The notes beneath the pieces were generated by a model, which saw only the letters and a list, made by a program, of their open reading frames with translations, did no database searches and was not told the DNA's origin. A stretch of 64,000 bases of DNA. Origin: Blattamonas nauphoetae. Taxonomy: Eukaryota; Preaxostyla; Oxymonadida. A program made the position numbers and the translations under genes. The stretch is from contig JARBJD010000007.1 in assembly GCA_033064195.1 (NCBI GenBank), positions 1 through 64,000 on the forward strand, written 5' to 3'. Within the stretch, counting starts at the first letter, position 1. The number at the start of each line of letters is the position of its first letter. This document shows positions 1 to 11,127 of this stretch, piece after piece.

Positions 1-489
1 GACACACTGCATTGTTTCACCTTTATCGTCTTTATTTCATTTCACGATGTAAATGAGACAAAGACGAACAAAGTAGTGAATTTATTCTAAAGAGAGAAAG
101 ATTATATGAAAAAAGAGAGACAAACTATTGTAATAAGCCAAAACTATCTCCTTTACAGGATGAGTCATGACACCATCCGCATTTCTTTGATGAGAGGTGC
201 TGCTGGATAGTCGCTATATTGTTTGACGAGAAGGTCGTAAATCTCCCTTCCCAAAGTGCTGATAGTCGATTTTGCTCTGTGGTATAAGTTTCCATGATTA
301 AGAGAGAAGATATGATGAGTTTGGTAAGAATGTAAGTATTGGGGACGGGATTACTGAGAAATCTGCCTTCCATGGCCCACAAGTCTGTGCCATCACCTGG
401 AAAGACATTCAACCAACCTGATTCGCTCCTCACATCACTCAACTTGTTGACATTTCTACCTCTCCCTTCCCTACACTCATCAGCAAATG
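1..489. other. no recognisable gene
   Basis: A short reading frame on the minus strand (442 to 125, about 105 codons) crosses this stretch, but it matches no family I know and has no supporting splice or composition signal. I see no RNA gene or repeat here. Confidence 0.4.
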
Positions 490-539
490 ACCTGATTTTT
501 CCCCCTCTCGCCCTCCATTCGACCTGATTATACCCTCAC

Positions 540-1890
540 TCTCCACCCATCGCAAATTCACCTCCTTCCTCCTCCACCCATCAAATTCACTTCCTTCCGC
601 CCTCCACTCACTCAAATTGACCTCCTTCCGCCTCATCACACCCACCTTCCGCCCCCCTCCACCCATCGCAAATTGACTCCTTCCGCCCTCCACCCATCGC
701 AAATTGACTCCTTCCGCCCTCCACCCATCGCAAATTGACTCTTTCCGCCCTCCACCCATCGCAAATTGACTCTTTCCGCCTCCCACCGTCGCAAATTGAC
801 CTCCCTTCCGCCCTCCACCCATCGCAAATTGACTCTTTCCGCCCCTCCACCCATCGCAAATTGACCTCTTTCCCTCCTCTCCACCCATCGCAAATTGATC
901 CTCTTTTCCTCTCCTCCACTCATCACAAATTGACCTCCTCCTTCCGCCCTCCACCCATCGCAAATTGACTCTTTCCGCCCTCCACTCATCACAAATTCAC
1001 CTCCTTCCGCCTTCCTTCCACCCATCGCAAATTGACCTCTTTCCGCCCTCCACCCATCGCAAATTGACCTCCTTCCGCCCTCCACCCATCGCAAATTGAC
1101 CTCCTTCCGCCCTCCACCCATCGCAAATTGACCTCTTTCCGCCCTCCACCCATCGCAAATTCACCTCTTCCGCCCTCCACCCATCACAAATTCACCTCCT
1201 TCCGCCTTCCACCCATCGCAAATTGACCTCCTTCCGCCCTCCTCCACCCATCGCAAATTGACCTCTTTCCGCCCTCCACCCATCGCAAATTGACCTCTTT
1301 CCGCCCTCCACCCATCACAAATTCACCTCCTTCCGCCTTCCACCCATCGCAAATTGACCTCCTTCCGCCCTCCACCCATCGCAAATTGACCTCTTTCCGC
1401 CCTCCACCCATCGCAAATTGACCTCTTTCCGCCCTCCACTCATCACAAATTCACCTCCCTTCCGCCTTCCACCCATCGCAAATTGACCTCTTTCCGCCCT
1501 CCACCCATCGCAAATTGACCTCCTTCCGCCCTCCACCCATCGCAAATTGACCTCCTTCCGCCCTCCACCCATCGCAAATTGACTCCTCCTTCCGCCCTCC
1601 ACCCATCGCAAATTGACCTCTTTCCGCCCTCCACCCATCGCAAATTGACCTCTTCCGCCCTCCACTCATCACAAATTCACCTCCTTCCGCCTTCCACCCA
1701 TCGCAAATTGACCTCTTTCCGCCCTCCACCCATCGCAAATTGACCTCCTTCCGCCTTCCACCCATCGCAAATTGACCTCCTTCCGCCCTCCACCCATCGC
1801 AAATTGACCTCTTTCCTCCCTCCACTCATCGCAAATTGACCTCTTTCCGCCCTCCACTCATCACAAATTCACCTCCTTCCGCCTTCCACC
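540..1890. repeat. 32-bp minisatellite, about 40 copies
   Basis: A tandem array whose usual unit is 32 bp, with core CACCCATCGCAAATTGACCT followed by a pyrimidine-rich stretch; units of 30-35 bp also occur. The plus strand is strongly pyrimidine-rich. Two unit types alternate: the common form (CACCCATCGCAAATTGACC) and a variant (CACTCATCACAAATTCACC). The variant recurs near 985, 1185, 1315, 1445, 1670 and 1860, at spacings close to multiples of 32, which hints at higher-order duplication. Because 32 is not a multiple of 3 and most units lack a minus-strand stop in any frame, long overlapping minus-strand frames appear. They are a by-product of the repeat and not evidence of a gene. Confidence 0.95.
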
Positions 1891-2642
1891 CATCCCATTC
1901 CTCCAAAACTCATCTCATCCGAGTTGAATTCAGTTCTGTCTCCGCTTCTACTCACCTCTACACATCATCTCGTCATCTGGACACAAATCGGAGAATTGGC
2001 TGGCGTGGATGCAAGGATTCCTTTTCAACCTGTCAAAGCGATGAACCTGTTTGGTATCGTCCTGTTGGAGGGAGGCCGGTGAGGCGAATTGACATCAGTG
2101 CAGGCAGTGAATTTTCAGCATTTGAAGGAATACCAAGTGATGTGGGATCAAAGAACGAAACAACCCACAGCCTCAAATCCAGCCAGCAGCAATTCAATCT
2201 TGTCCACACTTGCCGCTGTTTTGTGGATAACATTGACACATGGACATGTTTGTCTTGCCAAACTATCTTCAGAAGCAGGGAAGACGTCACTGTCCAAAAC
2301 TCCATCGTCTTTCCCTCATTATCATTCCAACGAATTGATATGAACTCCAAATGTCTTGTTGTCGATAACACCGCTTCCATAGTCTCTTCATTCTCTCCAC
2401 CTTTGAATCGTCTCCTTTCTCCACTCTCTTCCCCACCCACGGAACTGGAAGTCACGAAGTCTGAAATGGGTTTCGAAAACGACATGGGGATGATTAACGA
2501 ATGCGACTTTGCAAATCACGAGCTGAAGAAACTTGTGATCACTGGGAAGACCTGTGCACACTGCTTCGTTGGCGAGCAACAATTTGTCGAGTCTGACAAG
2601 GATTCAGACAGTCTCACTCTCAACGGAATTACCTCGCTGTGA
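1836..2642 (+). CDS. hypothetical reading frame, doubtful
   Basis: An open frame of about 268 codons that begins inside the last minisatellite units and ends in TGA. Its first codon is TTG, so a true start would have to be an internal ATG or an upstream exon. The product is Ser-rich with scattered Cys and matches no family I recognise. A 150-codon frame runs opposite it on the minus strand (2485 to 2033), so the coding strand is unclear. It may be an exon, a decayed gene or chance. Confidence 0.18.
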   Translation: MTSFRPPLITNSPPSAFHPSHSSKTHLIRVEFSSVSASTHLYTSSRHLDTNRRIGWRGCKDSFSTCQSDEPVWYRPVGGRPVRRIDISAGSEFSAFEGIPSDVGSKNETTHSLKSSQQQFNLVHTCRCFVDNIDTWTCLSCQTIFRSREDVTVQNSIVFPSLSFQRIDMNSKCLVVDNTASIVSSFSPPLNRLLSPLSSPPTELEVTKSEMGFENDMGMINECDFANHELKKLVITGKTCAHCFVGEQQFVESDKDSDSLTLNGITSL

Positions 2643-3850
2643 CATAGGGTTTTTGTCGATGTTTAATTTCTATTCACTAAATTTGGGATGCTTCTGCATC
2701 CTCATTCATCGTCATCCAACTCGTTCTAATTGACACCATGACATGCTATTATCGTCCTTGCCATCATTTTTCGTCTCTCTCTCTCATATCTCCTGCCCCC
2801 TCTCTCATCAACTTCGATGGCGAAGCACACTTACCATGTTCATGATCCGACTTCCCAGCTCCAACAAGTCCTCTCAACTGTCTTCCCACAGTGTGAATGT
2901 CATTATAACAGCACAGAGTCGTTTTTGTTCCGTCTGAATCAGTTTCTCTTCACCGTACATGACTTTCCGGCCATTCTTTTCCTTTCATATTTTCGTCGAT
3001 TTCTCTTCAATTCTTGCTTTTTCTGAATGTTCATCTCGAAATAATGAAAAGATGGAAAAAATATCGGACAAGAGATTGTCTTGGATAAAACGAAAAGTTG
3101 TTAGGGTTAGAACACCAACAGTGGTGAAATTGGCGAGAGGTATTCACCAAGCAATGTAAACGTGATTGTTGAGTGTGTTTCGTCTGATATAATGGATCTT
3201 GGGAGACGAATTGAAGTGAAAAGCCTGACTGAGTCACAGTGACAGAAACGGCGTGGTGAGGCTTGGGGTGGGTGAGGATAAACAGGAGTGGTGTTTGGTC
3301 AACAAAGAAGTATGGAGTTCGCTTGATTAGAACCTCTCCTTTGATTACACACCACCAGTCTGTGGTGGAGGCAAGTTGGAAGCGAGGGGTCGGATGTGGT
3401 GCGAGTAGAGTGGATTTGAATGAGTAGGTGGAAATGCGGAGAGGTTCGAGGGAGGGAAGGATGGTGATGAGGGATGATTGTTTGTTGGAGTGAGTGTGCT
3501 CGTGTGACACAATCGCGAACACGAACGATGAAGGGCGAGAGGTGGCGCAGGTGCGGGGAGGTTGAAGAGGGCGGTGAGGAGGGCTTGCTGTGAGAACTGG
3601 ATGGATGAAGGAAAAATGAGTACCAAGCAAACAACAACGATAAAACAGCGAGTGGAAAGAAAAATCAAAAACTCCAAATTGTTCGCACACCTCTTCAAAT
3701 TATTCCATGGCCCATAATCTGTGAAAGACCGGTCTTCAGAAACCCACACAACAGCAATTTGTCCGATTCGACGGCGCAGTCTCACCATCGAATTCTCCAA
3801 GTTTCGTCACTTGTTTTGTTCAAATGTGCATCATCAAGCAGAATGAATGT
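2643..3850. other. no recognisable gene
   Basis: Several overlapping frames on the minus strand between 3800 and 3031 have low-complexity, Ser/His/Pro-rich products typical of chance reading. Nothing matches a family. The frame ending near 3690-3800 could be a last exon of the decayed kinase gene to the right, but I could not join it convincingly. Confidence 0.35.
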
Positions 3851-3856
3851 TGATAT

Positions 3857-5660
3857 CTACCTTAATTCCGCCAAGTCGCTTCTCATAAGTGCAATCAATG
3901 TTGTACCCACATCTGACGAGAGAAACAACAAAGAGTCGCCGGGATGCTTCATTTGCACAAGAGGCGCTAAATACGTGTCCAATATCGGCTCAGGTTCGCT
4001 GGACATCTGCATTTCACCTAAAACACGCTCAAACGAGACAAGTGACACACCAGGCGGCTTGTACTTCGAGATCATCACTAAAGCCTGCGATGAATGCTCG
4101 TTCAGCAGCTGTGAACGGTTGAGTGTGATGAATTCTGTAATATTCTCAATTGCCTTCGCGCATCTGAACTCAACGTACAACTGTTTCCGCATTTGTCTTC
4201 TCACAACTTTTCCTTCGCCACGTAAGTTCCTGGAAGCACACAATTATAAGAAGAGCATCTGCTTGATATGTCGTCAGGAGCAGAGGCCAAGGCAGAGGAA
4301 CAAGAATCGCGTTTAAGATGTGTGCGAACTGTTCATACGAAATGAGGTCCGGTGACGACTTGAGCAGAACAGGCAGCGCCGCCAAGGTGGAGAAGGCGAT
4401 ACAGAACAATGTTAGGTATTCGTCAGTTTCTGTGTGAGGGAAGAAGCACTGCGGTTTCGCCACAGAATCGTTGAATCGTGTTTCCATCAGAGACTCAAAC
4501 GCGTGACAGTGTTCCAAGTATCCCGATAAGCGTGCCGAATACTTCATGATCCTGAATCATACGATGATGGTGCGGGTCCACCAGGTTCATCGACGCTTGA
4601 ATGGTCGAGATCGTTTTGATAATCCCGAACACCTGTGTCAGCTCCCGACGATCAGTCATCGTCCCATTCACTGCCAGACCCAATGTGTTGTGCAGATTGT
4701 CTGAGAGTAATCCAAGAAAACGAGCAAAAAGACAAACTGACGTTCCTCCACTGATAATCCAGGTCCACACATATATGTCACAAACTCCTTCATCAGATTC
4801 ACTACAATTGAGTCGTGCAGAAGGTCATCCGTTCTTGGCCTGACATTCGAATTCTGCCAAGATGACGAACCAATGACAACAAACAATGTCCAGGATATTT
4901 ACATCTAAATCGCTCATCACAGCACAGTCTTGGGCAGGCAGCGCATCCAACTCCCCATCGTTGATCCTCTGCAGCAGTTGCGGGATGTTTGTTGGGTTGA
5001 CAGGAATTTGAAGCATCTCCAGCTCGTACCACAGAACTCCCAATGACCAGATGTCGCTTTTCGAGTTGTATCTGAACTAACGAACAATGAATCAAAAGCC
5101 AAGGATACACACAATTGGCCTGTCAGAAGCTCAGGGCTCATGTAGAAAAGTGTGCCTGTTTTTTGTGGTTGCCATTTTGAACGAGTGCCGTAGATTCTGC
5201 AACTCACCAGTCACCTAGACACACACCCCACATTGAAAGAGAGAACCATCCATACCAAGTTTCGCCACTCCAGGGCTCGTCAAATCCACGATTTCTGATT
5301 TGATGTCGCGATGAAAACTTATCTGCTTGTGCAGTTCTCGTAATGTTAAAGAAATGTGTGTGATGATATCCAAAATTCGCTGAAGAGAGTGACGATATCA
5401 GAGACATACCGATTCAACGAGTATGTAGTTCTCTTCCGGTGCTTCCTAATCAGCTGGCCCGCATCCCCGAGTTGCTAAACTCAATCACAACAAACACGCT
5501 CTCTTATTCCAACTGAGCACGTCGGAGAAGCGAATGTTTGCGTGGGAGCCATGGAGGATGGATCTGCCCCTGAGATCTTTCTCTCAATTAACAACACGAC
5601 TATTCACGATATCACTTACATTTTCCATTACCATCTCGAAGTTTGATCGTCTTCAATCAT
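3857..5660 (-). pseudogene. decayed Ser/Thr kinase with C-terminal helical repeats
   Basis: Read on the minus strand, pieces of a protein kinase appear in order. They are a segment like HANIRFSDVL (about 5550), VFVVIEFSNSG (about 5490), the catalytic-loop-like FHRDIKSEIVDL (about 5310), the activation-segment end GTLFYMSPELLTG (about 5150) and a later-lobe piece with LGVLWYELEMLQIP (about 5030). Leu-rich helical segments follow down to 3857, like the ARM/HEAT tails of ULK4- or STK36-type kinases. One good intron is visible (5402-5373). The pieces between 5550 and 5400 lie in different frames with no intron to join them, implying at least two or three small indels, so I call it broken. The exact kinase family is not resolved. 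Confidence 0.55.
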
Positions 5661-5749
5661 CGCTGGCTGAATGTGTTTTTCTTATCAAGAATTGGACTTA
5701 TCTGTTTTAGTTGTTCTCCTTCACGATAAATCCCAGACACTGGTTCGTC

Positions 5750-6279
5750 TCCGAATTCACATCGCTGGATGGAGCCTCGCGAACTCGGACATTTCAAGCA
5801 GCTGATTCTATTACCTTCATTCAAGTCTTCAACAGCCAGTTCTCCGATCAGACATTGTCTGGGAGCGGTATTGTTTTAGCAATAGTGGAACGTTTCACGT
5901 CCTCCGTGTCTTCGACTCGCTTTTCGAAAACAACAAGGCAGGGACGAAGGGAGGGTGCATCTCAACGCATTATTCCGACCACAGTTTCCACCGATGCATC
6001 TTTCGGAAGAACACAGCCGCTGAAAGAGGCGGCGCACTCTCTTTCAATCAACCAAACCTGATTTTCTTTGAAGACACACATTTCGGTGAGAACAAGACTC
6101 TAGAGTATTTGGACAATGCGAAGGACTTCGCCTTTAATCTGAACTCACTCATCCAATCACCGCGAGCAACAACGTCCACACAAAAATGGATTTCGACTCG
6201 ATTATCCTCCACTCCTTGTCGAACGTCCCAAGCAGCGAGCGCAGAATCCGAGCCAGCGACGACAAAACCTCATCTGTGA
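5750..6279 (+). pseudogene. fragment of a parallel beta-helix surface protein
   Basis: The frame 5869-6279 reads FENNKAGTKGGCIS, then FRKNTAAERGGALSF, then FGENKT. This is the repeated 'xFxxNxAxxxGGAI' pattern of right-handed parallel beta-helix (Pmp-like) surface proteins, which are large families in metamonads. The segment before it (about 5790-5860), SITFIQVFNSQFSDQ, fits the same pattern in another frame, so at least one frameshift separates them. There is no start, signal peptide or membrane anchor, and the frame runs out at 6279. It is a short remnant, not a working gene. It lies between two decayed minus-strand genes. Confidence 0.6.
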
Positions 6280-7915
6280 ACAGCACCGAGTGATGATAGA
6301 AACGAAGCGAGGGACTTCAGGCAGAGCGGCTGAGGCTGCGAGTGGTGGATGGGAGTGATGGGGAAGAGCGGGTTGAGCAGCGACGGGATCTTCAATTTGG
6401 ACAGCTCGTTCAGTTCGCGCTCTCCAACTTCATTCCCACAAACCACATCGTTCACCACCTCCCCCAACACCACAATCCAATCCACACTTTCCACCACTTA
6501 AGTCCTGTGCCGTTGGATGTGAAGTTAATCTACGAAGTGGTCCAGTCCAACAACGAGAGAATCGCAAAGTCGCACGCCTCCTCTCTTCCGATGCCACATC
6601 TGCCAGCACACATCCATCGACGGGGACAACAGCTACTGCAGATCCGTGCCCAGAATCGCTGGTTCGTTCGTTTTCGGTGGATTTTGTGTATCAGAAGCAA
6701 CACAATCGCAGTCGTGAACACTTCTCCACTCAGACTCAACGGGAATGCCAGTCCCTTTCTCTTTTCTGATCCATCTCCACTCCGCCCCGTCTCCACCCAC
6801 GGCGACAGAAGGAAGTGCCGGATCTTCGGCCCAATCTGGCGAGGCTCGTGCTCAGGTGCGAATGTTGGCACCAGAATTGCGAGAGGGTGTGGAATGAACG
6901 GCGACAGCGTCAGAAGAAACGACTGCATCAGATCGTCCAGCATCACCAGCGACAGATGAACAAACCAGCAGAGTGTTTGGAGAAGCGTCCCAAACTCAAT
7001 CCGAACAATTGTAGCTCCTCCTTCCGAAAGAACAACATTCGTCGAGAACAGCCTGTCCCAATCCAATCAACAAGCAAAGCGGCTGCGTGCGGGGGTTTCG
7101 GAAGTCAGAGAGGAAGGGTGGGTGTGGCGAGTGGGGGCAACAGAGCGGTCCGCTTCGAAGAACGTGTGCAGCGAAGTCAGTAGCTGATTCGCCAGCAAAA
7201 TGAACTCCGTGCAGATCGAGTTGGTGTGCAGCAGTTTCGACAGCTCCGACTGTTTGTCTCCATCCAACGCCAACACAAACTGAAACAGCTCCAATGCACA
7301 CATCGCACGCAGGCCTTCCTCCACAACTCGCTCCTCCACCAACTCCGAAAGAGGCTGCGAAACACGAAGCGACGCGTCTTACTCGATCGACGAAGCGAAA
7401 CTGATCAGCGCCGTCTGCAGTTCAGACAAGAACAGTAGAAAGTCCATCTGCAACAGCGTTTCCGAGGGCGTTACCAGAACCCCATGCACAACACCTAGCA
7501 GTGGCGTTCAGACGGCTCAGCGAGTGCAGAGCAGGGAATACCAGCGACGGCATGTTCAGCGAGAAGAGAGCGAGCGACGAGTGAAAGAACGACAGCATCG
7601 ATCGGAAAGAAGACAGAAACGGCTGAACCAGCTCGTCGAACAGCGACACCACGTTCGGTGGTGGAGAAGGGACAGCAGACCAAACGACAACAGCAGAGGC
7701 AATCCAAAGCTCCCAAACTCCGGTTTTCCGGTGCCATCCACCGACGGACCGCGGAGAGCGGCCAGAACAGCGTCCAGTGCATTTTCGAGAGACGCGCAGA
7801 GGCAACAGCTTTTCGACAATTGCTCCGGCAACATGCGTGCTTCCGAAAACAACGGCGAGGGCACATAAGCACTCTGGGCATCGAAGAACACATACTTATC
7901 TTTAATCAATTTCAC
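6270..7915 (-). pseudogene. decayed Leu-rich helical gene
   Basis: From 7915 down to 6270 the minus strand gives consecutive Leu-rich alpha-helical segments that switch frame several times. Examples are SLENALDAVLAAL (about 7780), LFDELVQPFLSSF (about 7640), CALELFQFVLALDGD (about 7270) and FILLANQLLTSLHTF (about 7190). The look is that of a HEAT/ARM-type scaffold. The switches are not explained by GT-AG introns that I can see, and in-frame stops interrupt the pieces, for instance after FASSIE near 7380. Plus-strand frames here look like shadows. The parent family is not recognised. It might be the tail of the same kinase type as the decayed gene at 3857-5660. Confidence 0.4.
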
Positions 7916-8279
7916 TATATTGGTTCCATGAACCGTTTTTTCCTGAAACTGTGCACATTGTTCCGGAATACGTTGTCTTTTGGATCATTGAAAATTCCGA
8001 ACAACATTTCTAGAAAATTCCTTCATTCGTGACAACGATATATTTCACAAGCAGCGAAATCGAAAAAAACGATACAATCAGAAAAGATTGACAAAAACGC
8101 ACTATTATGGTTTGATCAGACCACATTCCGAGACTGAACGATCTTGTAGATCAGAACGTCTGGAATCTCCATTTAGAAATGCAAACAATGTGAATGTGTG
8201 AAGGAGAAAAGGATATTTGAAAATCGAAATGTCGCTCGAACTTTTTCCGTTACGATCTATGATGTCAAAAATATTGACC
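7916..8279. other. AT-rich spacer, nothing recognised
   Basis: AT-rich DNA without an open frame or repeat that I can support, up to the left arm of the inverted repeat. Confidence 0.5.
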
Positions 8280-8776
8280 CACATCTCCTCTCTGTGGAAG
8301 AGGAGATGTGAGGAGGTGAGAGTGTTTCTACTCTCAAAAATTGAATGGCTCCACTCCTTATTGAGAAAATGTTGGAGATGTCGTCGAAACGAGCAAAATC
8401 TATCTTCCGCATCTCGAGTCAATCATCCTTGTGGACATACCAATCTCATTCTCTTGTCTCAACAACATGTATTCTCTCTCAATCTCAAAAGAAACGACGA
8501 GCTGTAGTGAAAACCAATCATTGACACTTTCGTTGTAGTTCGTACAAACCAAATTTGGAGGCCCGACAAATAGTTGAGAGAGAATACGTGTTGTTGAGAC
8601 AAGAGAATGAGTTTGGTATGTCCACAAGGATGATTGACTCGAGATGCGGAAGATAGATTTTGCTCGTTTCGACGACATCTCCAACATTTTCTCAATAAGG
8701 AGTGGAGCCATTCAATTTTTGAGAGTAGAAACACTCTCACCTCCTCACATCTCCTCTTCCACAGAGAGGAGATGTG
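8280..8776. repeat. 203-bp inverted repeat (long hairpin)
   Basis: The left arm 8280-8482 and right arm 8574-8776 are near-perfect reverse complements; I saw two mismatches by eye. The spacer is 91 bp (8483-8573). Each arm also has a small palindrome at its outer end (CACATCTCCTCT ... AGAGGAGATGTG). Mirrored frames on both strands are a result of the symmetry. No transposase is encoded and I could not define a target-site duplication. Possible readings are a foldback/MITE-like element, a hairpin-RNA locus or a rearrangement scar. Confidence 0.9.
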
Positions 8777-9143
8777 TTCTTGTCACCCTCATCAAATTTT
8801 CCTCCCAAGTCGGCTCGAACTTTCCTCCTGATTTTCACTTCACTAGACTCTTTTTGTTCAATATTTTGGAAATTGCTGTCTTCCAATGTTGTGAAGTGTT
8901 TAATGAAAGATTAGAAAAAGTTGATTGTTCATAAACGCGAACAAGGGTGCCCGTAAACTTTTGTCCATGACTGATCAGTGGTTTTTCTTGATTTTCAAAA
9001 TTTTCGATCAGGTTACCCATGTATAGAGAAAATGTTGCTTTTTATTTTGAAAATTAATTTTGGGAGTTTATCTAGACCTAGACCCAAATTCACTGGAAGG
9101 AGTTGATCGGGCCCATGTTTTATTCCACCTAAGGTTTATCTCG
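8777..9143. other. spacer before the next gene
   Basis: AT-rich, no supported frame. It should hold the promoter of the downstream plus-strand gene, but no motif stands out. Confidence 0.5.
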
Positions 9144-10245
9144 ATGGAATCTCAGGGATATGAGCAAGCAACGTTCACTGCAAATCCTCTTGCTCAGCCA
9201 GCCCCTACCCAAGCGACAATTACAGCACAACAAGAGAAAAAAAGTTGTTCGGACTCTTGTCGAGCATGTCGTAATTGCTACACGGGAAAACCTATGAAAG
9301 CCATTGTCACAATTTCGATGATCGTTATTCAAATTGTTTTGATTGGAATGAACGGAGTATTTTGCCCAATTATGCTCTTCACACACCTCAAAGGATTCGT
9401 CATCTTTCCTCGGTTATTATTCTGTATCTACACAGTGTATCGATTTTCCATCTTTCATCCTTTTCCCTCTTCTGGATAGGATTCTTTCCCTTGCCCTCAT
9501 CTTAGTGGAATTTCGTCTCCGAATTCTCTATCGAGTTTTCCCATTCCTAATGAGTCCAACATTCCGCGGATTCTTAACATTCTTGTATAGCAATTGCTTT
9601 CTTCTGTATTATTGTTCTCTCTGTCTTAGTCTGGGAACACTCTCAATGGCATGCTGGGAAGTGTTTGCGAAGTGGTCATGGGTCGGTTATGTGATCGGGG
9701 GTGTTACACTACTCATCTCGTTCATGTATCTTCTCATGTGTTGCTGCGATCGGAATTGGAAGAAGCAACAAAAAAGTAAGTACGTTACACAACCAGTTGC
9801 TCAACCTGCACCTGCTCAGCCTCAATATCAACCAGCTGACAATTACGCACCCGCCCAGAATCCTCTTTCTACTAATTCAACAGCAGGTGTCGTCGGAGCA
9901 GTCGCAGCAACGTCTGTCCACACCTTTTTTTGATCTTCTCATCTACCATCCATCCTCCCCCACTTATCACTTCTCTTTGTATGCCTCTATTCAATTTGTA
10001 GACCTGAGGGACAAAATCTTGCACGAACTGCAGGATCAGCCGCTGTTTCGTCAGTCAGATCATCTGGAAACACTGACAATGTCTACGGTGATATTGCTTC
10101 AAATCCGCAAGTCCAACAAGCTGCTGTGAATACAGCGGTTGCGGCAGCTCAGAATCCGGCTGTACAAAGTGCTGCATCAAAGGCCGCACATAGCGCTGCA
10201 GATTATGCGATGCAGACAGCATACGACAGGCTTTTTGATGATTAA
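9144..10245 (+). CDS. TVP15/COPI-associated-like Golgi membrane protein
   Basis: Three exons, 9144-9412, 9480-9911 and 10002-10245, join in phase to 314 aa. The introns are GT-AG, 67 and 90 nt. Residues about 1-50 are cytosolic, Gln/Ala-rich with a Cys cluster (SCRACRNC). Four hydrophobic segments follow. The middle part ILSLALILVEFRLRI followed by FPFLMSPTFRGFLTFLY resembles the COPI-associated (TVP15) family, whose members sit in Golgi membranes, with a re-entrant pair after an EFR/FPF motif. The tail is Pro/Gln-rich, then Ala-rich (AASKAAHSAADYAMQ) and ends FDD. The start is the first ATG in frame. The family call rests on pattern memory, so a generic four-span protein is the alternative. 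Confidence 0.6.
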
Positions 10246-10501
10246 TCATTTTTCTTTTCTCAGTATCATCTCACCTCCCCGGATTGTTTTGGGGAGTCCT
10301 TAGTCATTATTTTTTGGTCCTTCCCATTTCCTCGAATTCACCAAAAGACTTACACCTTTTTTCTTTGAGAAATGAATTTTATATTTCAATTTCAAACTTT
10401 GTAGAGATGAATATCTTTGGGTAGCACAATAGAAAAGCAAAAGAAAGATGGCGTGAAATGTTCCTTTGTTGTGAGAAATGATGAATTAAATGTTTGAAAA
10501 C

Positions 10502-11079
10502 TTATTGTTTGTACCGTTGTCCTTTCAGTGAACGATCTTCAAGCTTTTCACCACACCTAATATGGAAATATGATGAAGTTGTTGACAGCGAGACGTATAT
10601 GAGGACATACATCATGCACACACCACGGGAATGCGCACATTTAAGGCAATATTTTCCTTCGTTGGGAAGAATGGCTATTTGAGGAGGAAAGATAGAAGAG
10701 AATGAGCGAATAACGTTCAGGCGGCTTGTGAGCAAAAATGGATTATAATTCATCGGAAACGATGAGAAGAATAGATAAATTATCCATACCTTTGCAGACA
10801 ATACATCTACTTTGGAGTGGTCCTGTTCTGAAGAGGAATGGAAGGATTGGATGAAAAATTCGGACGAGTAAGATCGTAAAGACGAGAAATTGGACGAAAA
10901 ATGTTGGAATATGAACAATTAAAGTGGATATATGTTAATTATTGTCAAGAATACCGTTTTACAAAGCGAGAATCTCCACCAGTTGTCCGACCGGTTCCTG
11001 CAGCGTTTCGAGAACCTTGTTTCCAGTGATCTGGATTTGTTCCCTTCTGAAGTTTCTTTTCACACTTGTCACAAACCAT
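10502..11079 (-). CDS. CRIPT homologue
   Basis: Four exons on the minus strand, 11079-10955, 10827-10790, 10674-10611 and 10556-10502, join in phase to 93 aa, close to the about 101 aa of animal CRIPT. The start MVCDKCEKKLQKG matches the CRIPT N-terminus. Four CxxC knuckles are in place (CDKC, CIVC, CLKC, CMMC), as is the family-typical YCLKCAHSRGVCMMCGEKL. CRIPT is a small Zn-binding protein described first at synapses and later linked to spliceosome function, which is more relevant in a protist. The first two introns (127 and 115 nt) are long for this window. The ATG lies 48 nt from the start of the divergent membrane-protein gene. Confidence 0.88.
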
Positions 11080-11127
11080 TAGATAGGATATGAAGGTGAT
11101 GAGAGAGATCCGACCTTCATTCTTGTG
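11080..11127. promoter_or_regulatory. 48-nt divergent promoter region
   Basis: The only DNA between the start codons of the CRIPT gene (minus) and the four-span membrane protein gene (plus). It must hold both transcription starts unless these lie inside the neighbouring coding sequence. No TATA box is obvious. Confidence 0.55.

Noticed and set aside
439-1857. Overlapping minus-strand frames of up to 174 codons with Gly/Arg/Trp-rich products
   Set aside because: They arise from the 32-bp repeat, which lacks stops in most minus-strand frames; the same peptide motifs recur in every frame and there is no flanking coding sequence.
3857-5660. An intact multi-exon kinase gene
   Set aside because: Kinase pieces between 5550 and 5400 lie in different frames without usable GT-AG introns, so decay is the simpler reading, short of sequencing error.
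8105-8831. Frames on both strands that share the same peptide
   Set aside because: A consequence of the inverted repeat; neither has coding character.
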